A stretch of 64,000 bases of DNA from contig NZ_JASZYV010000007.1 of assembly GCF_030316895.1 (NCBI RefSeq), positions 26,454 to 90,453 of the forward strand, read 5' to 3'. A program made the translations under genes and the position numbers. Source of the DNA: Variovorax dokdonensis. GTDB taxonomy: Bacteria > Pseudomonadota > Gammaproteobacteria > Burkholderiales > Burkholderiaceae_C. This document shows, in pieces, positions 26,870-35,440 of the stretch. Positions within the stretch are counted from its first letter, which is position 1; each line of letters begins with the position of its first letter. The notes beneath the pieces were generated by a model, which was given only the letters and a program-made list of their open reading frames with translations, had not been told where the DNA came from and did not search any database.

Positions 26870-27781
26870 ATGAATCCGCAAGAACTCAAGACGATCATGG
26901 GCTCCGGCCTGCTGTCCTTCCCCGTGACGGACTTCGATGCCGAAGGCAACTTCAACAAGAAGGGCTATGTCGAGCGCCTCGAATGGCTCGCGCCCTACGG
27001 CGCCAGCGCCTTGTTCGCGGCCGGCGGCACGGGCGAATATTTCTCGCTCACGGGCCATGAATATCCGCAGATCATCCAGACCGCCGTCGAGACCTGCCGC
27101 GGCAAGGTGCCGATCATCGCCGGCGCAGGCGGTCCCACCCGCTTCGCCATCGAATGCGCGCAGGCCGCCGAGAAGGCCGGTGCGCACGGCATCCTGCTGA
27201 TGCCGCACTACCTCACCGAAGCCGGCCAGGACGGCCTGGCCGCGCATGTGGAAGAGGTCTGCAAGAGCGTGAAGTTCGGTGTCGTGGTCTACAACCGCGC
27301 GCAGAGCAAGTTCAAGCCCGAGACGCTGGCACGACTGGCCGAGCGCAACCCCAACCTGGTCGGCTTCAAGGACGGCGTGGGCGACATCGAGGCCATGGTC
27401 TCGATCTACCAGCGCATGGGCGACCGCTTCGCCTACCTCGGTGGCCTGCCGACGGCGGAGGTCTATGCCGCGGCCTACAAGGCACTGGGCACGCCGGTCT
27501 ATTCGTCCGCGGTCTTCAACTTCATCCCCAAGACTGCGATGGAGTTCTACGCCGCCGTGCGCGACGACGACATGAAGACGCAGCACCGTCTGCTGAAGGA
27601 CTTCTTCATGCCCTACCTGGACATCCGCAACCGCATGCAGGGCTATGCGGTCAGCATCGTCAAGGCGGGCGCCAAGATCGTCGGCCATGGCGCCGGCCCG
27701 GTCCGCGCGCCGCTGACCGATCTGAAGCCCGAAGAGGTGGAGATGCTCAAGGCGCTGATCGACAAGCTCGGTCCGCAATAA
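26870..27781 (+). CDS. kdgD: 5-dehydro-4-deoxyglucarate dehydratase
   Basis: This 303-residue enzyme of the DapA/NAL superfamily decarboxylates and dehydrates 5-dehydro-4-deoxy-D-glucarate to 2-oxoglutarate semialdehyde. The N-terminus MNPQELKTIMGSGLLSFPVTDFD, the ALFAAGGTGEYFSL loop and the Schiff-base Lys in VGFKDGVGDIEAM are typical of KdgD. It connects GarD with the semialdehyde dehydrogenase that follows 55 bases downstream. The start has a weak ribosome binding site. Confidence 0.95.
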   Translation: MNPQELKTIMGSGLLSFPVTDFDAEGNFNKKGYVERLEWLAPYGASALFAAGGTGEYFSLTGHEYPQIIQTAVETCRGKVPIIAGAGGPTRFAIECAQAAEKAGAHGILLMPHYLTEAGQDGLAAHVEEVCKSVKFGVVVYNRAQSKFKPETLARLAERNPNLVGFKDGVGDIEAMVSIYQRMGDRFAYLGGLPTAEVYAAAYKALGTPVYSSAVFNFIPKTAMEFYAAVRDDDMKTQHRLLKDFFMPYLDIRNRMQGYAVSIVKAGAKIVGHGAGPVRAPLTDLKPEEVEMLKALIDKLGPQ

Positions 27782-27836
27782 CGCCGCATCCACAGCCGCC
27801 CGGCTTGCCGGGCGCCCTATCGCGAGGAGATTCGAC

Positions 27837-29273
27837 ATGCAACAACACGACAACCTGATCGGCGGCGAATGGGTCAAGGGCAAGCGCTACAGCCCGAACC
27901 TCAACCCGTCCAACCTCGGCGACACCATCGCGGAGTACGCGCAAGGCGATGCCGCGGATGTGGAAGCCGCCGTGGCTGCCGCGATGGCCGCGTTCCCCGC
28001 CTGGGCCACCGGCAGCGTGCAGGCACGTTCCGACGCGCTCGACAAGATCGGTAACGAGATCCTGGCGCGCAAGGAAGAACTGGGCACGTTGTTGGCTCGC
28101 GAGGAGGGCAAGACCAAGCCCGAAGGCATCGGGGAAGCGACGCGCGCAGGCCACATCTTCAAGTTCTTCGCCGGCGAATGCCTGCGCCTGGCGGGCGAGG
28201 TGCTGCCTTCGGTGCGCCCGAACATCGGCGTGGAGATCACGCGCGAGCCGGTCGGCGTCGTGGGCCTCATCACTCCCTGGAACTTCCCCATCGCCATTCC
28301 GGCGTGGAAGATCGCGCCAGCGCTGGCGTTTGGCAATTGCGTGGTGCTCAAGCCGGCGGACCTCGTGCCGGGTTGTGCCTGGGCGCTGGCCGAGATCATC
28401 AGCCGCTCGGGCATCGCGCCGGGCGTGTTCAATCTTGTGATGGGCCGCGGCAGTGTCATCGGCAATGCGCTGGTGCAGCACCCCAACGTGCATGCGATCA
28501 GCTTCACCGGCTCGGTGGGCGTGGGTCGCGGCATTGCGGTCGAATGCGTCAAGAGCGGCAAGAAGGTGCAGCTGGAAATGGGCGGCAAGAACCCGCAGGT
28601 GGTCCTGGACGACGCCGATCTGGCCCAGGCCGTGGAGCTGAGCGTGCAAAGCGCCTTCTATTCCACTGGCCAGCGCTGCACGGCGTCGAGCCGCCTGATC
28701 GTGACCGAGGGCATCTACCCGAAGTTCATCGAGGCAATGAAGGAGCGCATGGCGAAGATCAAGGTGGGCGATGCGCTGGCACAGGGCACGGACGTCGGGC
28801 CGGTGTCGAGCCAGAGCCAGCTCGAGCAGGATCTGGGCTACGTCGAGATCGGCAAGAGCGAAGGCGCCACGCTGGCCGTGGGTGGCGAACGGCTCACGCT
28901 GGGCACCGAGGGCTACTACATGGCGCCGGCTCTGTTCAGCGACAGCGGCAAGGACATGCGCATCAACCGCGAGGAGATCTTCGGCCCTGTCGCCAGCGTG
29001 ATCAGGGTCAAGAACTACGAGGAAGCGCTGGCCACGGCCAACGATACCGAGTTCGGCTTGTCCGCCGGCATTGCCACGACCAGCCTGAAGTACGCCACGC
29101 ACTTCAAGCGCCACAGCCAGGCCGGCATGGTCATGGTCAACCTGCCCACCGCGGGCGTGGACTACCACGTGCCGTTCGGCGGGCGCAAGGGTTCGAGCTA
29201 CGGCCCGCGCGAGCAGGGTCGCTATGCGCAGGAGTTCTTCACCACGGTGAAGACGGCCTACACGCTGGCGTAG
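27837..29273 (+). CDS. 2-ketoglutarate semialdehyde dehydrogenase (aldehyde dehydrogenase)
   Basis: This 478-residue aldehyde dehydrogenase has ITPWNFPIAIPAWKIAPALAFGN and FTGSVGVGRGI for NAD(P) binding, the active-site Glu in LEMGGKNPQVV and the catalytic Cys281 in STGQRCTASSRL. In this cluster it oxidises 2-oxoglutarate semialdehyde to 2-oxoglutarate, which enters the TCA cycle. GAGGAGA lies before the ATG at 27837. The operon ends at the terminator 29302-29338. Confidence 0.92.
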   Translation: MQQHDNLIGGEWVKGKRYSPNLNPSNLGDTIAEYAQGDAADVEAAVAAAMAAFPAWATGSVQARSDALDKIGNEILARKEELGTLLAREEGKTKPEGIGEATRAGHIFKFFAGECLRLAGEVLPSVRPNIGVEITREPVGVVGLITPWNFPIAIPAWKIAPALAFGNCVVLKPADLVPGCAWALAEIISRSGIAPGVFNLVMGRGSVIGNALVQHPNVHAISFTGSVGVGRGIAVECVKSGKKVQLEMGGKNPQVVLDDADLAQAVELSVQSAFYSTGQRCTASSRLIVTEGIYPKFIEAMKERMAKIKVGDALAQGTDVGPVSSQSQLEQDLGYVEIGKSEGATLAVGGERLTLGTEGYYMAPALFSDSGKDMRINREEIFGPVASVIRVKNYEEALATANDTEFGLSAGIATTSLKYATHFKRHSQAGMVMVNLPTAGVDYHVPFGGRKGSSYGPREQGRYAQEFFTTVKTAYTLA

Positions 29274-29301
29274 AGCGAGCGAGAAGCCAAAGCGGCAAGC
29301 A

Positions 29302-29338
29302 AGGGCGTCGGACAACGGGTTCGGCGCCCTTTTTTTTT
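29302..29338 (+). terminator. Terminator after the semialdehyde dehydrogenase gene
   Basis: AGGGCGTCG and CGGCGCCCT pair with one G-U pair around an 11-base loop, followed by a run of eight or more T. It separates the kdgD operon from the SMP-30 gene. Confidence 0.85.
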
Positions 29339-29370
29339 ATCGGCAGGCATCAACAAGAAGGAGACGAGAC

Positions 29371-30489
29371 ATGGAGCAGAAGGACAGCGGGAACGGACGC
29401 CGCAACTTCCTCATCAAGGCGAGCACCGCCAGTGCATTCGCGACCCTGGGCGGCAGCGCTGCCGCACAGGCTTTCGCGTTCAAGCCCAATCAGCGCTACC
29501 CCGACCCGGTGGTGCAGATCCTCGACCCAAGCTTTGCCAAGTACCGCATCTACAGCAGCACGCTGGAGCAGGTGGCCACCGGCATGCGCTGGGCGGAAGG
29601 CCCGGTGTACTTCCCGGCAGCGGGTGGGGCGCCCGGCTACCTGCTGGTGAGCGACATTCCCAACAACCGCATCATGAAGTTCAACGAGAAGGACGGCAGC
29701 TTCACCGTCTTTCGCCAGAACGCGAACTACGCCAACGGCAACACGCGCGACCGGCAGGGCCGCCTGCTGACCTGCGAGCATTCGGTCACCCGGCGCGTGG
29801 TGCGCACCGAGAAGGACGGCAAGATCACCGTGCTGGCCGACCGTTTCGAGGGCAAGCGCCTGAATGCGCCCAACGACATCGTCGTCAAGTCGGACGACAG
29901 CGTCTGGTTCACCGATCCCACCTTCGGCATCAACGGCGAATGGGAAGGCAGTCGCGCCAAGCCCGAGCAGGCCACCACCAATGTGTACCGCGTGGGCACC
30001 GACGGCAAGATCAGCGCGGTCATCACCGACCTGGTCAATCCCAACGGACTGGCTTTCTCGCCCGATGAGAAGAAGCTCTACGTCGTCGAGTGGAAGGGCA
30101 CGCCCAACCGCAGCATCTGGAGCTTCGACGTCGGCGCCGATGGCACCGTGTCGAACAAGACCAAGCTGATCGATGCGGCGGACTTCGGCGCGCTCGACGG
30201 CTTCAAGGTCGATCGAGACGGCAACCTGTGGTGCGGCTGGGGCAGCAACGGGGCGCTGAATGCCGAGCCCACCGACATCGTCGGGCGCAAGGTGTACCAG
30301 TTGAAGGGGCGCTCCGAAGACCTGGACGGCGTTCGCGTCTTCAATGCCGAGGGCAAGCCGCTGGCACACATCCAACTGCCTGAACGGTGCGCCAACCTGT
30401 GCTTTGGCGGCCCGAAGAACAACCGCCTGTACATGGCGAGCAGCCATTCGCTGTACGCCATGTATTTCGAGGCGCACGGCGCCACCTGA
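29371..30489 (+). CDS. SMP-30/gluconolactonase family protein, Tat-exported
   Basis: This 372-residue beta-propeller has a twin-arginine signal (GRRNFLIKASTASAFATLGG) and so should be exported folded to the periplasm. The SMP-30 metal ligands are visible: Glu in RWAEGPVYF, Asn/Asp in NAPNDIVV, Asn in NPNGLAFS and Asp in LDGFKVDRDGN. It hydrolyses sugar-acid lactones. AAGGAGACGAGAC precedes the ATG. It follows the hexuronate operon's terminator and probably has its own promoter; a role in external lactone use is inferred. Confidence 0.9.
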   Translation: MEQKDSGNGRRNFLIKASTASAFATLGGSAAAQAFAFKPNQRYPDPVVQILDPSFAKYRIYSSTLEQVATGMRWAEGPVYFPAAGGAPGYLLVSDIPNNRIMKFNEKDGSFTVFRQNANYANGNTRDRQGRLLTCEHSVTRRVVRTEKDGKITVLADRFEGKRLNAPNDIVVKSDDSVWFTDPTFGINGEWEGSRAKPEQATTNVYRVGTDGKISAVITDLVNPNGLAFSPDEKKLYVVEWKGTPNRSIWSFDVGADGTVSNKTKLIDAADFGALDGFKVDRDGNLWCGWGSNGALNAEPTDIVGRKVYQLKGRSEDLDGVRVFNAEGKPLAHIQLPERCANLCFGGPKNNRLYMASSHSLYAMYFEAHGAT

Positions 30490-30508
30490 GTCGAGGCCGC
30501 CCTCCGGG

Positions 30509-31426
30509 CTACCTCGGCAGGGCCAGCGCGAACGGCAGGCTGGCCGCGGCAAGCAGCGTGGACAAGGTGACCAGCCCTGCCACGAACGGCCCGTTGTAGC
30601 CCATCCGCGAAGCCAGCACGTAGGCGCTGGAGGCGGTTGGCACGGCGGAGAACGCCATCAGCACCACCGCCTGCGCCGCGTCGAGCTTGAGCGCATGCAC
30701 CAGCCCCCAGGCCACCAGCGGCAGGATGAAGTGTCGGATCGACAGCACCGACACGGCCAGCGCCTTGCCGCGCCCCAGCGTCGCGAACTGCATGCCCGCG
30801 CCGGCCGCCATCAGGCCCAGGGCCAGAGATGCGCCGCCGATGCGCGTCAGCGTGGGCGTCAGCCAGTTGGGCACGGTCAAGCCCAGCACATTGGCCAGCA
30901 GGCCCGACGCGGTGGCGATGATGAGCGGGTTGCGCACCAGTTGCCGCAGGAATCCGGTATTGCCGTGGCGTGCCATGGGCCAGACCGATGCGACGTTGAG
31001 CAGCGGCACGCACACGCCGATCAGCACCGCGATCAGCAGCAACCCTTGCGCGCCGGCCAGGCGCTCGGACAGCGTCAGGCAGATGAAGGAGTTGAAGCGA
31101 AAAGCCACCTGCACGCTGGCGGCATGGTCCGCGCGGCTGATGTAATGGCGCAGCCAGGGCAGCCAGGGCAGGCTGTACGACAGGCCGATGCCGATCAGGC
31201 TCATCGTGACGCCCGCGCCGAGCAGGCTGGATGTCGCGCCGAAGTCCAGCGGGCTGCGGACGATGGAATGGAACAGCAGGACTGGAAAGAGAAAGTAGTA
31301 AACGAGGCTTTCGACCTGGTCCCAAACGCGCCGATTGAGTGCCGTGTAGCGGCAAAGCGCCCAGCCGCATGCGATGAGGGAAAAATCGGGAAAGAGCAGT
31401 TGCGCGTAGTTCACCGCCCCGAGCAT
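30509..31426 (-). CDS. AEC family transporter
   Basis: This 305-residue membrane protein of the auxin efflux carrier family has about ten helices in two halves, with VESLVYYFLFPVLLFHSIV near the start and ASLALGLMAAGAGMQF in the second half. Bacterial members usually move small carboxylates such as malate or malonate. ATG at 31426 is preferred: the open frame to 31507 adds only an Arg-rich stretch. Convergent with the SMP-30 gene and divergent from the next Bug gene across 123 bases. Confidence 0.85.
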   Translation of the reverse strand: MLGAVNYAQLLFPDFSLIACGWALCRYTALNRRVWDQVESLVYYFLFPVLLFHSIVRSPLDFGATSSLLGAGVTMSLIGIGLSYSLPWLPWLRHYISRADHAASVQVAFRFNSFICLTLSERLAGAQGLLLIAVLIGVCVPLLNVASVWPMARHGNTGFLRQLVRNPLIIATASGLLANVLGLTVPNWLTPTLTRIGGASLALGLMAAGAGMQFATLGRGKALAVSVLSIRHFILPLVAWGLVHALKLDAAQAVVLMAFSAVPTASSAYVLASRMGYNGPFVAGLVTLSTLLAAASLPFALALPR

Positions 31427-31549
31427 ACGGGGTGCGGCTCGCACGTCGATGCGTGCACGCGACCTCGCGCCGGCGCGAAAGGCACGCCGCTTGCGGCTAG
31501 CATTCACCTTTCATCCACAAACTACGACACCTTCTGGAGTCCCCCGAAC

Positions 31550-32527
31550 ATGCTTCATCGCCGTACGCTGATTGCCCTCGCCGCCGGAACGACCTTGCTG
31601 GGTGCCGCCGGCTCCAGCCTGGCCCAGGCCTATCCTGAAAAGCCGATCGAACTGCAGGTGCCATTCGCGCCCGGCGGAACGACGGACATCGTGGCCCGCG
31701 TCATCTCCGAGCCGCTGGGCAAGGCGCTCGGCCAGCCCGTGGTGGTGATCAACAAGGCGGGCGGCGGCGGCATCGTCGGCGCCAACGAGACGGCCAAAGC
31801 CGCACCCGACGGCTACAAGCTGGGCGTGGCGACCGTCTCGAGCACGGCGGCCAACCCGGCCATCAATCCAAAGGTGCCGTACAACCCGGTGACCGACTTC
31901 ACGCCCATCATCAACCTGGCCGCCACGCCCAACGTGATCGCCGTGAACCCGGGCTTTCCGGCCAAGAACTACGCCGAGTTCGTCGCCGAGCTCAAGCGCA
32001 ACCCGGGCAAGTATTCGTACGGCAGCTCGGGTACGGGCGGCATCGGCCACCTGCTGATGGAGCTCTACAAGAGCCTGTCGAACACGTTCGTCACGCACAT
32101 TCCCTACCGTGGTGCCGGCCCCGCTCTCAATGACGTGGTGGCCGGCCAGGTGCCGATCATCTTCGACAACCTGCCTTCCGCGCTGCCCTTCATCAAGACC
32201 GGCCGCCTGGTCCCGATCGTCGTGGCGGCCCCACAGCGGCTGAAGGATCTGCCCAACGTCCCGACCTTCAAGGAAGTGGGCCTGGAGCCGGTGAACCGCA
32301 TGGCCTACTACGGCATCCTGGGACCCAAGGGCATGCCCAAGGACGTGGTCGACAAGATCAGCGCAGCGGCCAAGCAGGCGCTCAACGACCCGGCCACGCG
32401 CAAGCGCATCGAAGACACGGGTTCGCTGGTGATCGGCAACAGCCCCGAGGAATTCGCCGAGCAGATCAAGGCCGAGTACGGCGTCTACAAGGACGTCGTT
32501 GCCAAGCAGAAGCTGAGCGTCGAGTAA
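31550..32527 (+). CDS. Bug/TctC family solute-binding protein
   Basis: This 325-residue receptor has a signal peptide (MLHRRTLIALAAGTTLLGAA...AQA) and Bug motifs LQVPFAPGGTTDIVARVI, INKAGGGGIVGANETAKA and THIPYRGAGPALNDVVAGQ. Ligand unknown. CTGGAG lies 8-9 bases before ATG at 31550; the long upstream frame is a shadow over the AEC gene. No transporter membrane genes accompany it. Confidence 0.9.
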   Translation: MLHRRTLIALAAGTTLLGAAGSSLAQAYPEKPIELQVPFAPGGTTDIVARVISEPLGKALGQPVVVINKAGGGGIVGANETAKAAPDGYKLGVATVSSTAANPAINPKVPYNPVTDFTPIINLAATPNVIAVNPGFPAKNYAEFVAELKRNPGKYSYGSSGTGGIGHLLMELYKSLSNTFVTHIPYRGAGPALNDVVAGQVPIIFDNLPSALPFIKTGRLVPIVVAAPQRLKDLPNVPTFKEVGLEPVNRMAYYGILGPKGMPKDVVDKISAAAKQALNDPATRKRIEDTGSLVIGNSPEEFAEQIKAEYGVYKDVVAKQKLSVE

Positions 32528-32548
32528 CTTGCGCGCGGCAGCCAGCGA

Positions 32549-33487
32549 GTGCGGGACGGGGAAGTGAGGCGATCGGCCACTGTTCGCGCTCAGGCTGCGC
32601 CCACGCAGCCCGGCATCGATGAGTTCATCGACGGGCTGTGGCTGGAGCATGGCTTGTCCAGCAACACGCTGGCGGCCTATCGACGCGACCTGGTCCTGCT
32701 GGCCCAATGGCTGGGCGAGCGCGGGGGCACGCTCGACGCTGCGCGCGAGCACGACCTGCACGGCTACATGGGCGCGCGACTGGCGGAAAAGGGCAAGGCC
32801 ACATCGGCCAACCGGCGCCTGACGGTGTTCAAGCGCTACTACCGCTGGGCACTGCGCGAGAAGCGCGTTGCCGTCGATCCCACCTTGCGCCTGGTGCCTG
32901 CGCGCCAGGCGCTGCGCGTGCCCAAGACGCTGACGGAGTCGCAGGTGGAGCAGCTGCTAGCCGCGCCCGACCTGTCGACCCCTCTGGGCCTGCGCGACCG
33001 CGCCATGCTGGAGCTGATGTACGCCAGTGGACTGCGCGTGAGCGAGCTCGTTCTGCTCAAGGTCTTCGAGCTGAGTCTGGCCGACGGCGTGCTGCGCGTG
33101 ATGGGCAAGGGCAGCAAGGAACGGCTGGTGCCCTTCGGCGCCGAGGCACGGCGCTGGATCGATCGCTACCTGAAAGAGGCGCGCGAGGAGATCCTGGCCG
33201 GGCAGCAGACGGCCGACCTCTTCGTCACGGCGCGCGGCGCGGGCATGACGCGCGTGATGTTCTGGATCATCGTCAAGAAGCACGCATCGGCGGCAGGCAT
33301 CCGCGTGCCGCTGTCGCCGCATACGCTGCGGCACGCGTTCGCCACCCATCTGCTCAATCACGGCGCGGACCTGCGCGCCGTTCAGATGCTGCTGGGCCAC
33401 GCGGACATTTCCACGACCACCATCTATACCCACGTCGCGCGTGAGCGATTGCGCCAGTTGCACGAACAGCATCACCCGCGCGGCTGA
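32549..33487 (+). CDS. xerD: Site-specific tyrosine recombinase XerD
   Basis: This 312-residue recombinase resolves chromosome dimers at dif with XerC and FtsK. The N-terminal SAM-like core-binding domain (IDEFIDGLWLEHGLSSNTLAAYRRDL) and the catalytic R-K-HxxR-H-Y set are present: SGLRVSELV, GKGSKERLVP, HTLRHAFATHLLNHGADLRAVQ, LGHADISTT and Tyr in TIYTHVARERL. The start is a GTG, either 32549 or 32564; neither has a strong ribosome binding site. Confidence 0.93.
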   Translation: MRDGEVRRSATVRAQAAPTQPGIDEFIDGLWLEHGLSSNTLAAYRRDLVLLAQWLGERGGTLDAAREHDLHGYMGARLAEKGKATSANRRLTVFKRYYRWALREKRVAVDPTLRLVPARQALRVPKTLTESQVEQLLAAPDLSTPLGLRDRAMLELMYASGLRVSELVLLKVFELSLADGVLRVMGKGSKERLVPFGAEARRWIDRYLKEAREEILAGQQTADLFVTARGAGMTRVMFWIIVKKHASAAGIRVPLSPHTLRHAFATHLLNHGADLRAVQMLLGHADISTTTIYTHVARERLRQLHEQHHPRG

Positions 33488-33531
33488 ACATACCGGCCAA
33501 GCCAACAGCAACGCAGGCATGCCTGAAGGGC

Positions 33532-34563
33532 ATGCGGACCATCATGAGAACGACTTCAAGCAAGAACGAACCCGTCCTTTCCCGCCGTGCCTTCGTGGGT
33601 CTTCCCCTGGCCAGCGCGGCGCTGTGGAGCGCTGGTGTCCACGCGCAGGCGCAGACCGCGGCGCCCGCGTTGCCGAAGACGCTGCGCCTGATCGTGGCCT
33701 ATCCGACCGGCGGCGTGAGCGACGTGGTGGCACGCGCCCTGGGCGACAAGCTGGCGCTGCAGACCGGCATGGCCGTCGTGGTGGAAAACAAGGCGGGCGC
33801 CAGCGGCACCATCGGCATGGACGCCGTCGCCAAGGCCGCGCCCGACGGCAGCGTGCTCGGGTTCTCGGCGGTCAGCCCTTTGGCGCTCAACCCTTTCCTG
33901 CATCCGTCGCCCTTCGATCCGAAGAAGGACATCGCGCCCGTGATCGACGTGATGGTCTCGCCCGTATTGATCCTGGCCACGCCAGCCTACAAGGGCGCCG
34001 ACTTCGCCACCCTGATCAAGGAAGCCAAGGCGTCTCCGGGCGCGATCCGCTGGGCGACCTCGGGCCAGGCTTCGCTGGGCCACATCTTGCTGGCGCAATT
34101 GCGCGCGGCGGCCAAGGTGGACATCACCCATGTGCCGTACAAAGGCGGTGGACAGCAGATGAACGACGCGCTGGGCGGGCAGTTCGAGATCCTGTCGGTC
34201 AATGCCGGGCCGACGCTGGCGCCGCACATTCGCAGCGGCAAGCTGCGCCCGCTGGCCGTCGGCGCACCTGCGCGCCTGGCGAGCCTGCCCGACGTGCCGA
34301 CCTTGGACGAGTTGGGCTACGTGGCGGCCAACCTGTCGTCACGCTTCGGCATCTTCGCTCCCGCCGGCCTGCCCGCGCCGCTGCTGGAGCGCTACAACAG
34401 CGAGTTCAACCAGGCGCTGGCCAGCCCGGAGATCGCCGCCAAGCTCAAGGCCACCGACAACCAGGCGGTGGGCGGCAGCGCGGCCGATTTCGTGCGCTCC
34501 ATCAACCGCGAGCGCGAGGCCAATCAACGCATTATTCGCGCAGCGGGCATCAAGGCCGAATAG
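33532..34563 (+). CDS. Bug/TctC family solute-binding protein
   Basis: This 343-residue protein has a signal region with a Tat-like SRRAFVGLPLASAALWSAGV and the Bug core RLIVAYPTGGVSDVVARAL, VENKAGASGTIGMDAVAKA and HVPYKGGGQQMNDALGGQ. A second ATG at 33544 is also possible. It is the fourth such receptor in the window, again without tctAB. Its 3' end overlaps the convergent DUF455 gene by 14 bases. Confidence 0.88.
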   Translation: MRTIMRTTSSKNEPVLSRRAFVGLPLASAALWSAGVHAQAQTAAPALPKTLRLIVAYPTGGVSDVVARALGDKLALQTGMAVVVENKAGASGTIGMDAVAKAAPDGSVLGFSAVSPLALNPFLHPSPFDPKKDIAPVIDVMVSPVLILATPAYKGADFATLIKEAKASPGAIRWATSGQASLGHILLAQLRAAAKVDITHVPYKGGGQQMNDALGGQFEILSVNAGPTLAPHIRSGKLRPLAVGAPARLASLPDVPTLDELGYVAANLSSRFGIFAPAGLPAPLLERYNSEFNQALASPEIAAKLKATDNQAVGGSAADFVRSINREREANQRIIRAAGIKAE

Positions 34564-35371
34564 GGGCCTGGGCGTCGAGCGCGCGCAGTTCGGCCTCGCT
34601 GAAGCCGGCGCGGCCTCGCGCCTCGTGGTTGAACGGCGGCTTCAGGCGCGGCGCCTCGTAGCGGGCCACGAGTTGCGGGTAGAGCGTCTCCGGGTCCTGG
34701 CCCGTGCGCTCGCACAACCAGCGATACCAGTGATTGCCGATGGCCACATGCCCCACTTCGTCGCGCAGGATGATGTCGAGGATGGCCACGGCCGCATGGG
34801 CGTCCGGCGTGTTCACGCGCCGCAGCTTGGCCTGGATGAGCGGCGTGGCATCGAGCCCGCGGGCTTCGAGCGTTCGCGGCACCAGCGCCATGCGGGCCAG
34901 CACGTCGCCGGCGGTGCGCTCGCACATGGTCCACAGGCCGTCGTGGCCGGGAAAGTCGCCATAGCGATGGCCCATGGCCTGTAGGTGCGCATGCAGGAGC
35001 GTGAAGTGCTGGGCCTCCTCGTCGGCCACGCGAAGCCAGTCGCGGTAGTAGTCGGGCGGCATGCCGTCGAAGCGCCACAGCGCGTCGAGCGCGAGGTTGA
35101 TGGCGTTGAATTCGATGTGGCAGATGCTGTGCACCAGCGCCGCACGGCCGTCGGCGGTGAACGGCGAGCGGCGCGGTACGGCGGTCGCCGCGACGCGTGC
35201 CGGCTTCTCGGGCCGGCCGGGCACGCCGGCATCGTCGCCGGGCGATCGGATCGCGCTGCCGTCGCCCATCAAGTGCAGGTCGTCGCTCGCCGCCAGGGCG
35301 CGCGTGGCGGCGACCTTGGCATCGCAGTCGGCGAGGCGCAAGGCCTCCAGGGCGCGCAGGCGTGGGTGCAT
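34550..35371 (-). CDS. DUF455 family ferritin-like protein
   Basis: This 273-residue protein belongs to the DUF455 family, with ferritin-like helices carrying probable metal ligands: HIEFNAINLALDALWRF, DEEAQHFTLLHAHLQAMG and LRDEVGHVAIGNHWY. Its function is unknown; the ExxH pairs suggest a di-metal site. ATG at 35371 lies seven bases from a TAGAAT -10 box, so the mRNA may be leaderless. Divergent from the carbonic anhydrase gene with overlapping -10 boxes. Confidence 0.85.
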   Translation of the reverse strand: MHPRLRALEALRLADCDAKVAATRALAASDDLHLMGDGSAIRSPGDDAGVPGRPEKPARVAATAVPRRSPFTADGRAALVHSICHIEFNAINLALDALWRFDGMPPDYYRDWLRVADEEAQHFTLLHAHLQAMGHRYGDFPGHDGLWTMCERTAGDVLARMALVPRTLEARGLDATPLIQAKLRRVNTPDAHAAVAILDIILRDEVGHVAIGNHWYRWLCERTGQDPETLYPQLVARYEAPRLKPPFNHEARGRAGFSEAELRALDAQAPIRP

Positions 35372-35374
35372 CCC

Positions 35375-35384
35375 TACAATTCTA
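35375..35384. promoter_or_regulatory. Overlapping divergent -10 boxes
   Basis: TACAAT (35375-35380, plus) faces the carbonic anhydrase gene and TAGAAT (35384-35379, minus) faces the DUF455 gene. They share the AATT core of CCTACAATTCTAGG. The -35 regions are poor on both sides. RNA polymerase could occupy only one direction at a time. Confidence 0.45.
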
Positions 35385-35440
35385 GGCAGGCGTCCGCTCG
35401 ATCCTGGGCGACGCGATCATCAGCAGCGAAAGGATCCCCA

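Noticed and set aside
30344..31549. In-frame extension of the third Bug gene over the AEC gene
   Set aside because: The extension is antisense to a clear membrane transporter, and the signal peptide begins at 31550.
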